The notes below the pieces were generated by a model that made no database searches, was not told where the DNA came from, and was given only the letters and a program-made list of their open reading frames with translations. The translations under genes were made by a program, and so were the position numbers. Shown in pieces: positions 32,777 to 41,389 of a DNA stretch of 64,000 nt (position 1 is its first letter; every line of letters begins with the position of its first letter). Source of the stretch: Clostridiaceae bacterium (GTDB taxonomy: Bacteria > Bacillota > Clostridia > Oscillospirales > Butyricicoccaceae); the NCBI GenBank assembly GCA_009911355.1, contig QXXE01000020.1:1-64000 (forward strand). Direction: 5' to 3'.

Positions 32777-33573
32777 TGGTCGGCCGTGAAATCGGGGATG
32801 TATACCCCAAGCGCACGCCGCGGCCCGGGGCGGAAAAGCTGCGGGTAGAGGGGCTTGTGATCCCGCACCCGCGGGTGAAGGGCCGGAACATTGTCGATGG
32901 GGTGTCGTTTACATTGCGGCAGGGCGAGATCCTCGGGCTGGCCGGGATGGTCGGCTCGGGCCGGAGCGAGATCGTCAACGGCGTCTATGGGGCGCTCATG
33001 CGTTCGGCGGGGGAATTTTACATCGACGGCAGGCCGGTGGAAATCGGCAGCGTGCGGGACGCGATGGCCTGCGGCATTTCGCTGCTGTCCGAGGACCGGC
33101 ACGAAAGCGGCCTGTTTTTGCAGGACAAAACCGTCCAGCACAACCTGACCGCTTCGATCCTGGGGCAGCTGACGAAGGGGCCTTTCCTATCGCGGGAGGC
33201 GGTTTCTGCGGCGGCGGAAGGGATGGTACGGCAGCTGCAAATCCGCACCGACGGGCAGGACAGCCGGGTCAGCGCCCTTTCAGGCGGCAACCAGCAGAAG
33301 GTGGTGCTGGGCCGGTGCATTTCGGCCAAGCCGGAAATCCTGCTGCTCGACGAGCCGACCCGCGGGGTCGACGTGGGCACCAAGAACCAGATTTACCACC
33401 TGATCTATCAGCTGGCGGATTCCGGCATCGCTATTGTGATCATCTCTTCCGAGCTGCCCGAGCTGGTCAATATCTGTGACCGGTACCTAGTGGTCGCGTC
33501 GGGCAGGGTCAAAGGCGAGCTGAGCCGGGAAGAGGTCTCGGAGGAAATGATTATGCGGTATGCGGCGCAGTAA
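32773..33573 (+). CDS. ABC sugar transporter ATPase (RbsA/MglA family), C-terminal half
   Basis: Second ABC cassette, 266 aa as read from an internal ATG. It has degenerate Walker A GMVGSGRSE, ISLLSEDRHESGLF, signature LSGGNQQKV, Walker B ILLLDEPTRGVDVG and the C-terminal ELPELVNICDRYLV. In this family the second site is normally the less regular one. There is no ribosome binding site of its own, so it is most likely the downstream part of the frameshifted ATPase gene. ATPase, two permeases and a binding protein together form one importer. Confidence 0.88.
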   Translation: MMVGREIGDVYPKRTPRPGAEKLRVEGLVIPHPRVKGRNIVDGVSFTLRQGEILGLAGMVGSGRSEIVNGVYGALMRSAGEFYIDGRPVEIGSVRDAMACGISLLSEDRHESGLFLQDKTVQHNLTASILGQLTKGPFLSREAVSAAAEGMVRQLQIRTDGQDSRVSALSGGNQQKVVLGRCISAKPEILLLDEPTRGVDVGTKNQIYHLIYQLADSGIAIVIISSELPELVNICDRYLVVASGRVKGELSREEVSEEMIMRYAAQ

Positions 33574-33585
33574 GGAGGGCGGAGC

Positions 33586-34584
33586 ATGGCAAATACCGGC
33601 AAAGGGGCGGCCGTCCGCAAAGGGACGCTCGCGTACAGGCTGCTGAATTTTAAGGAACTGAGCGTCATTGTGGCGATTGCAGCGCTGATGGTGATCGGGG
33701 TTGCGGTGAACCCCAATTTTATGAACCGGGCGAACTGGTGGGCGCTGTTCCGCACGGCCAGCTTTATGGGGATCGTCGCAGTCCCTGTGGCGTTCCTGCT
33801 GATGACCAAGAGCATGGACCTGTCGGTCGGGCAGGTCGTCGCGTCAAGCAGCATTATTTTCGCAACGCTGTGCTGCAAGATGCATGTCCCGGTGGTGCTG
33901 GCGGCGGCGGTGACACTGCTGTTCGGGGCGCTGGTCGGGACGGTAAACGGCGTGCTGATTGTAGACGTCGGCGTGCCCTCGTTCCTGGTAACGCTGAGCA
34001 TGCAGTTTATCCTGTTCGGCATTGCGAGCCAGATGGTACAGGGCGTGTCCATCACAGGCTTCCCGGACTGGTTCCCGGAAATCGGCGCATGGAAGCTGTT
34101 TGATTTTGTAACGGTGGAAATGCTGGTGTTCCTGCTGGTCGGGGTGATTGGGATCGTGTTCCTGTCGAAAACAGCAGGCGGGCAGCAGCTGCTCCTGGCC
34201 GGCACCAACGACCGGGCGGCAGAGCTGTGCGGCATCCGGGTCAAGGCCATCCGCCGGACGGCACATATCCTGACCTCCCTCGCAGGGGCGCTGGCAGCGA
34301 TCCTGTTCTGCGCGCGCACAGGCCAGGCTTCGAGCGGGACCGGCGGGGAATGGGATTTGCAGCTCATGATCGCGGCCATGATCGGCGGCACGAGCAACTA
34401 TGGCGGCAGGGGTTCTGTCGTCGGCACGATGCTGGGGATCGTATACATCCGGATTTTGCTGAATGTGCTGATTATGCTGGGGCTGCGCGGCGACTGGCAG
34501 TTTGTGGGCATGGGGGTAAGCATGATCCTTGCCATCCTGTTTGATTACTGGCGGACGCGGGTCACGATGACAGAGCTCAGCTGA
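33586..34584 (+). CDS. ABC sugar transporter permease (RbsC family), second
   Basis: The 332-aa permease has about nine helices. Family elements: MTKSMDLSVGQVVA, GTVNGVLIVDVGVPSFLVTL (20 residues shown) and IGGTSNYGGRGSVVGTMLG. GGAGGGCGG-type site before ATG, 12 bases after the ATPase stop. Two different permeases suggest a heterodimeric membrane part, as in autoinducer-2 or some pentose/hexose importers. Confidence 0.92.
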   Translation: MANTGKGAAVRKGTLAYRLLNFKELSVIVAIAALMVIGVAVNPNFMNRANWWALFRTASFMGIVAVPVAFLLMTKSMDLSVGQVVASSSIIFATLCCKMHVPVVLAAAVTLLFGALVGTVNGVLIVDVGVPSFLVTLSMQFILFGIASQMVQGVSITGFPDWFPEIGAWKLFDFVTVEMLVFLLVGVIGIVFLSKTAGGQQLLLAGTNDRAAELCGIRVKAIRRTAHILTSLAGALAAILFCARTGQASSGTGGEWDLQLMIAAMIGGTSNYGGRGSVVGTMLGIVYIRILLNVLIMLGLRGDWQFVGMGVSMILAILFDYWRTRVTMTELS

Positions 34585-34705
34585 CAGGCAGAATAGAGTT
34601 TTTACGCGGCTTTTTCACAAAAAAACGCGGGCGCAGGGCCAGAAATCCAAAAGGCACTGCAAAGGCAGCAATCGGAACCATCAAAAAACGGAGGAGGAAG
34701 TATCC

Positions 34706-35821
34706 ATGAAAAAGTTGTTAAGCGCGTTGCTGGCAGGTTGTTTTGTATTCTCACTCGCGGCCTGTGGCGGAGGGGACGGCGGCGGTCAGGCCCAAGCTGG
34801 CCAGCCCTCGGACAACGCGCCGGAGGGCACAAGCGGCACAGAAGCCCAAAACCCGCTCGAGGGCCTGTATTCCCTCGGGGACGCGAAGGGCAACGGCGAG
34901 TCCTACAAAATCCTGGCCGTGCATGACAACCTGGGCGAGTTCCATGTGACCTTCTACCAGGGCGCCGTCTATGCAGCCGAGGAAATCAAAAAGAATTACG
35001 GGATTGACGTGTCCGTAGACTTTGTTGCAGGCTCCGGCACCGTAACCGATATGTCGGAGTTCAACGGCATGATCGAGCAGGGGGTCAACGAGGGCTACCA
35101 CGCCATCCTGTGCCCCGGCTACAACGCGACCTCCACAGCCAACGCCTGGGAGTATGCCAAAAGCAAAAACGTCCCTATTTTCGCCTGGTGGGGCACGCAT
35201 ATGCCGGAATTTGACAGCCAGGTTACAGCCTGGTGCGTCAACGATACCGACGCGCAGTGCGAGAAGGTCACCCGCTACATGGTCGATTATGTGAAAGCAA
35301 AGGGCGAAACCCCAAAAATCGTCATCATGTCGCAGGGCAACACCGACAACGAGACGATCATTGTCGACGCAACCACAAAAATCTGCAAAGAGCTTGGTGT
35401 GGACGTCAAAACCGTGATTGTAACCACCGACAGCGCTACCCAGATCGAAGCGATCTCCAACGCTTATCAGGCCGATTCCTCCTGGAATATCTGGATTGCC
35501 TATACCGGTGAGGCGGGTGTTTCCGCCGCTACCGTCTTCAAGGAATTCGGCGTAACCGGCCAGATGTATGTCGCCGGGATCGACGCGACCTCCACCCATC
35601 TGGACTGCCTGGAAAACGGCACCAATGTCTGCCTGCTGGAACAGGGCGTGTATTCTGCCGGGTATACCAACTGCTACCAGGCAGTCGACTACCTGCTCGA
35701 CGGGAGCCTGGACTCGATGGATTATATCGAGATCACCAACAACGAGATCGTCAGCATGGACAACTACGACGGCTGGCGCAGCGTCAACAACATTGTGATG
35801 GACGCCATTAACGCAGGATAA
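34706..35821 (+). CDS. Sugar-binding lipoprotein of the ABC importer
   Basis: The 371-aa protein has a lipoprotein signal (LLAGCFVFSLAAC, lipobox LAAC), a Gly/Gln/Ser linker, then a periplasmic-binding-protein-1 fold (residues about 65-370). It belongs to the ribose/autoinducer-2 type: ILAVHDNLGEFHVTFYQGAV, NEGYHAILCPGYNAT, GIDATSTHLDCLENG. Lipid-anchored outside the membrane, it would deliver the sugar or sugar acid to the two permeases. The sequence does not reveal the ligand. AGGAGGAAG precedes the ATG. Confidence 0.92.
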   Translation: MKKLLSALLAGCFVFSLAACGGGDGGGQAQAGQPSDNAPEGTSGTEAQNPLEGLYSLGDAKGNGESYKILAVHDNLGEFHVTFYQGAVYAAEEIKKNYGIDVSVDFVAGSGTVTDMSEFNGMIEQGVNEGYHAILCPGYNATSTANAWEYAKSKNVPIFAWWGTHMPEFDSQVTAWCVNDTDAQCEKVTRYMVDYVKAKGETPKIVIMSQGNTDNETIIVDATTKICKELGVDVKTVIVTTDSATQIEAISNAYQADSSWNIWIAYTGEAGVSAATVFKEFGVTGQMYVAGIDATSTHLDCLENGTNVCLLEQGVYSAGYTNCYQAVDYLLDGSLDSMDYIEITNNEIVSMDNYDGWRSVNNIVMDAINAG

Positions 35822-35946
35822 GTTTTGGCTTTGTGACGGGAACGCATCAAAGGGCAAGGCCACCAGGCGGAAACGCACAGCGCGGCGGCACAGCCCCGCG
35901 GCGCGCATGGCCCGTCACGGGTCCCGCAAGGAGGTTATCTTCTGTG

Positions 35947-36702
35947 ATGGATTGGAAAAACGCCCCCGCGGACGGGGCTGTCCGCCTGGCCTGGACGGGC
36001 GGCGCAGGGTTTGTGATCACCTTCCAGTCGCTGCGCATCGGCATTGATTTGTACCTGTCCGATGCCTGCCGGGATGAAAACGGCGCGTTCAAGCGCCTGA
36101 CCCTGCCGCCCTGCCGCGCGGAGGACTTGGAGCTGGATTATTTGATCAGCACCCACGACCACGGCGACCATTTTGACGTGGGATCGGTCCCGATCTGGCT
36201 GGAACGGCTGCCGGACCTGAAAATCATCGGGCCGTCCTCGGTCATCGCCTTTGCCGAAGGGCTGGGGCTGGATACCGGACGTTTTATCCGGCTGGACCGG
36301 GGCATGGGGCTCGACTGCGGGCCGGTGCGCCTGCGGGCGGTGACCGCCGACCACGGCGACCAGTCGCCCGATGCGATCGGCGTGATTTTGGAGCTGGGCG
36401 GGAAATCCGTATTTTTTGCGGGCGACGGGACCTACCATGACCGGTATACTAACTACACGATGGGCTATCGGGATTTCGATGTGCTCCTGGTTGCGATCAA
36501 CGGCCAATTTGGAAACCCAGATGCACAGCAGGCCGCGGATATCGCAGCAATGCTGACGCCGCGGGCCGTAATCCCCTGCCATTACTGGATGTTCAAAGAG
36601 CATGGCGGCGACCCGATGCAGTTTGTAACCGCCTGCCTGCAAAAAGAGCCGCCGCTCTGCCCGGTCGTGCTGGCAGTGGGCGAAGAATACCGTATTTTAT
36701 GA
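35947..36702 (+). CDS. MBL-fold metallo-hydrolase, UlaG-like
   Basis: The 251-aa protein shows the metallo-beta-lactamase metal motif STHDHGDHFD (HxHxDH), then VTADHGD and a C-terminal VIPCHYW histidine. The length and VFFAGDGTYHD resemble UlaG, the ascorbate-6-phosphate lactonase, and its relatives. Inside a sugar-acid operon, opening of a lactone is a sensible role, but is inferred. AAGGAGG lies 12 bases before the ATG. Confidence 0.85.
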   Translation: MDWKNAPADGAVRLAWTGGAGFVITFQSLRIGIDLYLSDACRDENGAFKRLTLPPCRAEDLELDYLISTHDHGDHFDVGSVPIWLERLPDLKIIGPSSVIAFAEGLGLDTGRFIRLDRGMGLDCGPVRLRAVTADHGDQSPDAIGVILELGGKSVFFAGDGTYHDRYTNYTMGYRDFDVLLVAINGQFGNPDAQQAADIAAMLTPRAVIPCHYWMFKEHGGDPMQFVTACLQKEPPLCPVVLAVGEEYRIL

Positions 36703-36723
36703 TGCTGGGAAGGAGGATTTACC

Positions 36724-37800
36724 ATGCGTCCCGACGAATTTAATTATGATAGGTATCTCCGCGCCTGCGAGGATATGGACGCACGCGCAGAAGGCTTCCA
36801 CAGGGGCGAGTTCCTGCCCGTGATGCAGTGGAGCCTGGGGCCAAATACCTACAGCTTCGACTGCCGGGACCCGAAACGGATGCTGGAAAACCAGCTCGAT
36901 GGGATTACGCAGACCCTCGCGGCAAGCAACGACCAGCCCCCGCATCTGGAGCCCTGGCATGGCATCGGCGTCTTTGCCGAGGCTTACGGCTGCCCGTTTG
37001 AATGGGGCGAAACCGACGCGCCGTGGACCCGCGCGGTCGTAAACGACATCGAAGGGCTGAAACGGCTGGAACCCCCACAGATTGAGCAGTCCGCCCTGCT
37101 GCGCAGGGTGCTCGAAACCACCGAGTATTTTAACGAGCAGACAAAAGGCCGGGTGCGCATTGCGCCCACTGACACCCAATCCCCATTGAGCACGATGAGC
37201 CTGATCTGCGACGTGACCTGGATGCTCACCGAAGCGGCGGATTACCCGGAGGAACTGCACCGGGTGCTGGATGGGCTGACCGGCCTAATCATCGCGTTCA
37301 GCCGCAGGCAGCGCGCGCTCTGCACGCTGCCCGCCAGCCCGGGCCACACGATGTGGTCGCCCTCGCTGATGCACGGCATCAGCCTGTCGGCAGATATGCT
37401 GGCGCTGGTCGGGCGCGATTTCTATGAGGAGTTCGGGCGGCCCTACGACGAACGGATCGCCCGCGAGCTGGGCGGCGTGGGAATGCACTCCTGCGGGCGG
37501 TGGCATCACAATTTCGAGATGGTCAAAAGCTACGAAAACCTGTCCATGATCGACCTTGCAATCAGCACCGCCTGGGACCCGGGCCCTGCCATCCCGGAAA
37601 AGGTTGCCGAAGCCTTCGGCGGTACGGGCATCCCCGTGCAGGCCCGCTGCGATATCGCCGATCTTGCGGCCATTGACATGCTGATCCGCGCCGACTGCCG
37701 GATGATTTTCAGTGTGTTCTGGGATGACAGCCCCGCCGTACGCAACCGCAATTACGATTTGATCAAGGAACGGTTCGCTGCATGGAAAAGCGGCCGCTGA
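36724..37800 (+). CDS. Uroporphyrinogen decarboxylase (UroD)-family protein
   Basis: The 358-aa TIM barrel resembles the UroD/MtaA/CmuA superfamily rather than true HemE: it shows APTDTQSPLSTMS, PASPGHTMWSPSLMHGISLS and the metal-ligand pattern GMHSCGRWHHN near residue 255. Relatives in carbohydrate operons are uncharacterised; methyltransferase members need a corrinoid protein, which is not encoded nearby. Transfer of a methyl group from a methylated sugar or sugar acid is one possibility. GGAAGGAGG precedes the ATG. Confidence 0.85.
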   Translation: MRPDEFNYDRYLRACEDMDARAEGFHRGEFLPVMQWSLGPNTYSFDCRDPKRMLENQLDGITQTLAASNDQPPHLEPWHGIGVFAEAYGCPFEWGETDAPWTRAVVNDIEGLKRLEPPQIEQSALLRRVLETTEYFNEQTKGRVRIAPTDTQSPLSTMSLICDVTWMLTEAADYPEELHRVLDGLTGLIIAFSRRQRALCTLPASPGHTMWSPSLMHGISLSADMLALVGRDFYEEFGRPYDERIARELGGVGMHSCGRWHHNFEMVKSYENLSMIDLAISTAWDPGPAIPEKVAEAFGGTGIPVQARCDIADLAAIDMLIRADCRMIFSVFWDDSPAVRNRNYDLIKERFAAWKSGR

Positions 37801-37814
37801 AGGAGGGATTTCCC

Positions 37815-38333
37815 ATGAAAGCGTTTGAAATCCGAAGCCCCGGGGATTACGGCGTCACGGAAGCGCCGGAGCCTGTGATCGGCGAGGAAGAGGTGCTCGT
37901 ACAGGTTGCATACGCGGCAATCTGCCATTCAGACATCGACATGCTGACCGGCGCGCGCAGGCACCTGATCCGCTACCCGAACATCGGCGGGCACGAATTT
38001 GCGGGCACAGTGGTGCGGGCCGGGCACAGGGTCAAGGGGTTCCGTCCCGGCGACCGGGTTGCGTGCGAGTGCATCATCCGGTGCGGGCAATGTACAGGCT
38101 GCGACCTCGGCTGGAACGACTGCGAGAATTACAGCGAGCTGGGGTTCATGCAGGGCGGCGGCTTCGCCGAATATTGCGCCGTCCCCGCGCGCAACTGCCA
38201 CCGCATCGCAGACCACGTCAGCTTTGAGCAGGCCGCATCCCATTTATCCATGTCAAGGACTGCGACCTTGCAGTCAAGGCGCGGCGGGACGAGGGGCATT
38301 GGCCGTTTATCGAGGCGGTCCGGCAGGGCGTGA
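37815..38333 (+). pseudogene. Truncated zinc alcohol dehydrogenase fused to foreign frame
   Basis: The first 141 residues are a normal medium-chain zinc dehydrogenase N terminus: CHSDIDMLTG with the catalytic Cys, GHEFAGTVV, the structural zinc set CGQCTGCDLGWNDC and GGGFAEYCAVP. At 38236 the homology stops in the middle of FEQAA and the frame runs 31 codons out of phase through the tail of a different gene. The NAD-binding domain is absent, so it cannot be a functional dehydrogenase. An internal deletion is the simplest cause. AAGGAGG supports the start. Confidence 0.8.
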
Positions 38334-38509
38334 TGGTGGAGCCCGGGTGCGGCAGCGTGGATTTCCGCGCGTTCCATGACGCGCTGGCTGAAAACGGCTA
38401 TGACGGCTGGGTCATCGTTGAGCAGGACCTGTTTCCGCTGGCTTCGTTTGACCAGCCGCTGCCGATCGCGCAGCGCAGCCGGGAAACCCTTCGCCGGGCG
38501 GGGTTCTGA
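38237..38509 (+). pseudogene. C-terminal remnant of a sugar-phosphate isomerase/epimerase
   Basis: A 90-codon frame without a start encodes IPFIHVKDCDLAVK ... VEPGCGSVDFRAFHDALAEN and GYDGWVIVEQD. This is the C-terminal third of an AP-endonuclease-2-type TIM barrel (IolE/xylose isomerase-like) with metal-binding His and Glu. It begins exactly where the alcohol dehydrogenase homology ends, in another frame. The rest of the gene is missing. Confidence 0.8.
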
Positions 38510-38607
38510 CCGGAAGGAAATACCCGGCGCAGCGCCAAGCCCCCACACGCAGGGCGTGTTCTCTGAAAGAAAGGATGTGAAGGGGCGCAGGAGCGGCCCC
38601 CGGAAGG

Positions 38608-39387
38608 ATGAATAAATTTTTAACCAAACTGAAAAATGGGAAAACCGCAATCGGCACCCATGCGCAGCTGGGCTCGCCCGTGATGATGGAGATAATGGGT
38701 ATGGCCGGTTTCGACGCCGTGTGGATCGACACCGAGCACACCGCGATCGACAAGCAGGATCTTCTGCACAGCGTAATTGCCCTGAACGGCTACGGCGCGG
38801 CAGCTATCGTGCGCATCCCATGGAACGACCCGGTGCTCGCCAAGCCGGTGCTTGAGATGGGCGTGGACGGCATGATCTTCCCCTATGTACGTTCGGCGGA
38901 CGAGGTCCGCACCGCCATGGAAGCCTGCCTTTACCCGCCGCTTGGCTGCCGCGGCTTCGGCCCGATCCGCGCCAACCGCTATGGCATGATGGGCAGCGAG
39001 GAATACCTGAACGGCTACATAGACCGCACCTTCCGCATTGCGCAGATCGAGCACATCGATGCGGTCGAGCAGATCGGCGAGATCGTACAGGTTGAACACC
39101 TAAGCGGAATTGTGCTGGGGCCAAACGACCTGTCCGGCTCCCTCGGGCTGCTCACACAGACCAGCCACCCGGACGTGCAGCGCTGCTTTGACCTTGTGGC
39201 GAAGGCGGCGCACCGTGCCAACCTCCCCTTCGGCGTATCGACCGGCTACGGCGCGGGGCAGGCTGGCGCGGCGATGCGGCAGTGGCTTGACCGGGGCGCG
39301 AATTTCGTCTTTGTTGGCTCGGATATCGCCTATGCGGCTTCCGGGGCGGCACAGACCTTTGCGGACATGGCTGGGATTTTCGGATAA
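38608..39387 (+). CDS. HpcH/HpaI-family class II aldolase
   Basis: The 259-aa protein is typical of GarL/RhmA/HpaI enzymes, metal-dependent aldolases that split 2-keto-3-deoxy acids into pyruvate and an aldehyde or join hydroxypyruvate with aldehydes. The catalytic elements are GTHAQLGSPVMMEIM, WIDTEHTAID (active-site His), VRIPWND with the Arg, GMIFPYVRSADEV and LGPNDLSGS. It is followed by two reductases and glycerate kinase. So it probably supplies hydroxypyruvate, tartronate semialdehyde or glyoxylate. AAGGATG-like site before ATG. Confidence 0.9.
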   Translation: MNKFLTKLKNGKTAIGTHAQLGSPVMMEIMGMAGFDAVWIDTEHTAIDKQDLLHSVIALNGYGAAAIVRIPWNDPVLAKPVLEMGVDGMIFPYVRSADEVRTAMEACLYPPLGCRGFGPIRANRYGMMGSEEYLNGYIDRTFRIAQIEHIDAVEQIGEIVQVEHLSGIVLGPNDLSGSLGLLTQTSHPDVQRCFDLVAKAAHRANLPFGVSTGYGAGQAGAAMRQWLDRGANFVFVGSDIAYAASGAAQTFADMAGIFG

Positions 39388-39399
39388 ACGGAGGGGCGC

Positions 39400-40356
39400 A
39401 TGAAAATTGTCGTTTTGGACGGCTATACCGAAAACCCGGGCGACCTCAGCTGGGACAAGCTCGCCGCGCTGGGTGAATTGACCGTATACGACCGCACGCC
39501 CGCGGCGCTTGTGCCCGAGCGGATCGGGGACGCGGAAGCGGTTTATACCAACAAAACCCCGATCACGCGGGAAACGCTTGCGCATTGCCCCAGGCTCCGG
39601 TACATTGGCGTGCTTGCAACCGGATACAACATTGTCGACTGCGCGGCAGCGCGGGAACAGGGCGTTACCGTGACCAATATCCCCTCTTACGGCACGCAGG
39701 CGGTTGCGCAGTTCGCAATCGCGCTGCTGCTGGAAATCTGCCATCACGTAGGCCGCCACAGCGATGCGGTGCGGCAGGGGCGCTGGTCACAGTGCCCCGA
39801 CTGGTGCTTCTGGGATTACCCGCTGATCGAGCTGGCGGGCAAGGTGATGGGCATTATCGGGCTTGGCCGGATCGGGCTGGCGACGGCACGGGCGGCCGCT
39901 GCGCTTGGGATGCGGGTCGTTGCTTTTGACAGGGAACCGTGCGCGGCGGGCCGGGAAACCGCAGAATACGTACCGCTTGACGCCCTGTTCGCCGAATCGG
40001 ATGTCGTGGTCCTCCACTGCCCGCTGCTGCCCGAAACCGAAGGGCTGATCTGCCGGGAAACCCTTGCGAAAATGAAGGACGGCGTGATCCTGATCAACAA
40101 CAGCCGCGGGCCGCTGGTGGTCGAAGCCGACCTGGCCGAAGCGCTTGCCTCCGGCAAGGTATACGCGGCAGGGCTGGACGTGGCGGGAACCGAACCCATC
40201 CCGCAGGGCAGCCCGCTGCTGCGGGCGGAAAACTGCATCATAACGCCGCATATTTCCTGGGCGCCCAGGGAAAGCCGCCAGCGCCTGATGGAGATTGCAG
40301 CCGACAACCTGAAACAATTCCTGGGCGGGCGCCCGGTCAACGTGGTGAACGCCTGA
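39400..40356 (+). CDS. D-2-hydroxyacid dehydrogenase, hydroxypyruvate reductase-like (second)
   Basis: The 318-aa protein has the NAD motif GIIGLGRIGLATA, catalytic Arg in NNSRGPLV, Glu in VAGTEPIP and His in TPHISWAP. The trace YTENPGDLSWDKL at the N terminus and the overall length resemble NAD-glycerate dehydrogenase/hydroxypyruvate reductase. That would feed D-glycerate to the kinase encoded two genes later. GGAGGGG precedes the ATG and the gap to the aldolase is 12 bases. Confidence 0.92.
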   Translation: MKIVVLDGYTENPGDLSWDKLAALGELTVYDRTPAALVPERIGDAEAVYTNKTPITRETLAHCPRLRYIGVLATGYNIVDCAAAREQGVTVTNIPSYGTQAVAQFAIALLLEICHHVGRHSDAVRQGRWSQCPDWCFWDYPLIELAGKVMGIIGLGRIGLATARAAAALGMRVVAFDREPCAAGRETAEYVPLDALFAESDVVVLHCPLLPETEGLICRETLAKMKDGVILINNSRGPLVVEADLAEALASGKVYAAGLDVAGTEPIPQGSPLLRAENCIITPHISWAPRESRQRLMEIAADNLKQFLGGRPVNVVNA

Positions 40357-40375
40357 GCGATAGGGGGATTTACTG

Positions 40376-41389
40376 ATGAGTAAAATTGCGTATACCGGCT
40401 CGGGCTCGCCGGAGCCGGTCCGGCGGGAGCTTGCACGTTTTATGGAGGGAAAGGGCTATCCGATGGACATGCTCCAGCTGGGCCTGAAGCCGCCCCGGGA
40501 TGCGTATGAGCAGAAAGAAATGCTCAAAGGCTACGAGGTGATTATCAGCCTCGGCGAGCAGTACAGCGACCGCTGCCTGCGCTACCTGTCGGACGACCTG
40601 CGCCTGCTGTCGCGGCACGGCGTGGGGATCGACGAGATCAGCCTGGACACGGCGACCGAGCTTGGCATCGCCGTCTGCAACGCCAAGGGGACGCTGTCGG
40701 CCTGCGTAGCCGAGTGCGCGCTGTCGCTGATCCTGATGGCGCTGCATCAATACCCGGCGCTTGACCGCGGGGTGCGCGCAGGGGACTGGAACCAGGAAGC
40801 CTTTTCGTCCGAGCTGTCCGGGAAGGTGATCGGGCTGGTCGGCTTCGGCGATATCGCGCAGGGGCTGGCGGGGCTGTTGTCCGGCTTCCGCTGCCGTATC
40901 CTCGCCTACGACCCATATTTTAACGAAGCGGCGGGCAGGCGGCTGGGCGTCGCCGCGTGTACGCTGGATGCGCTCCTGGCGGAAGCCGACGTGGTCAGCC
41001 TGCACACGCCGCTGACCGGGCAGACCCAGGGGATGGTGGATGCGGCGTTCCTGGCAAAGATGAAGCCGTCGGCGATCCTGGTCAACACCAGCCGCGGCAG
41101 GCTGGTTGTCGAACGCGACCTTGCCGATGCGCTGCGGGCGGGGACGATTGCCGCCGCCGGGCTCGACTGCACCGAACAGGAGCCAATCGCACAGGACAGC
41201 CCGCTGCTGGAACTGGGTAACGTCATCCTGCTGCCCCATGTGGCGGCGCATACCTATGAAGGGCAGCTGCGCGCGGGGCTGATGGCCTGCCAGAACGCAA
41301 TCGACTTTCTCGAAGGTCGCGACCCGGCGTCCCTCTGCAACCCGGGGTATCGCGGGCATGCCGCCAGGACCGCTGAGGTGCTCGCATGA
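40376..41389 (+). CDS. D-2-hydroxyacid dehydrogenase (third)
   Basis: The 337-aa protein has GLVGFGDIAQGLA, catalytic Arg in NTSRGRLV, Glu in CTEQEPIA and His in LPHVAAHTYE. It is clearly a different subfamily from the two others in the operon, so it may act on a different 2-keto acid or stereochemistry. Its last four bases overlap the start of the glycerate kinase gene (ATGA), which implies coupled translation. Confidence 0.9.
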   Translation: MSKIAYTGSGSPEPVRRELARFMEGKGYPMDMLQLGLKPPRDAYEQKEMLKGYEVIISLGEQYSDRCLRYLSDDLRLLSRHGVGIDEISLDTATELGIAVCNAKGTLSACVAECALSLILMALHQYPALDRGVRAGDWNQEAFSSELSGKVIGLVGFGDIAQGLAGLLSGFRCRILAYDPYFNEAAGRRLGVAACTLDALLAEADVVSLHTPLTGQTQGMVDAAFLAKMKPSAILVNTSRGRLVVERDLADALRAGTIAAAGLDCTEQEPIAQDSPLLELGNVILLPHVAAHTYEGQLRAGLMACQNAIDFLEGRDPASLCNPGYRGHAARTAEVLA

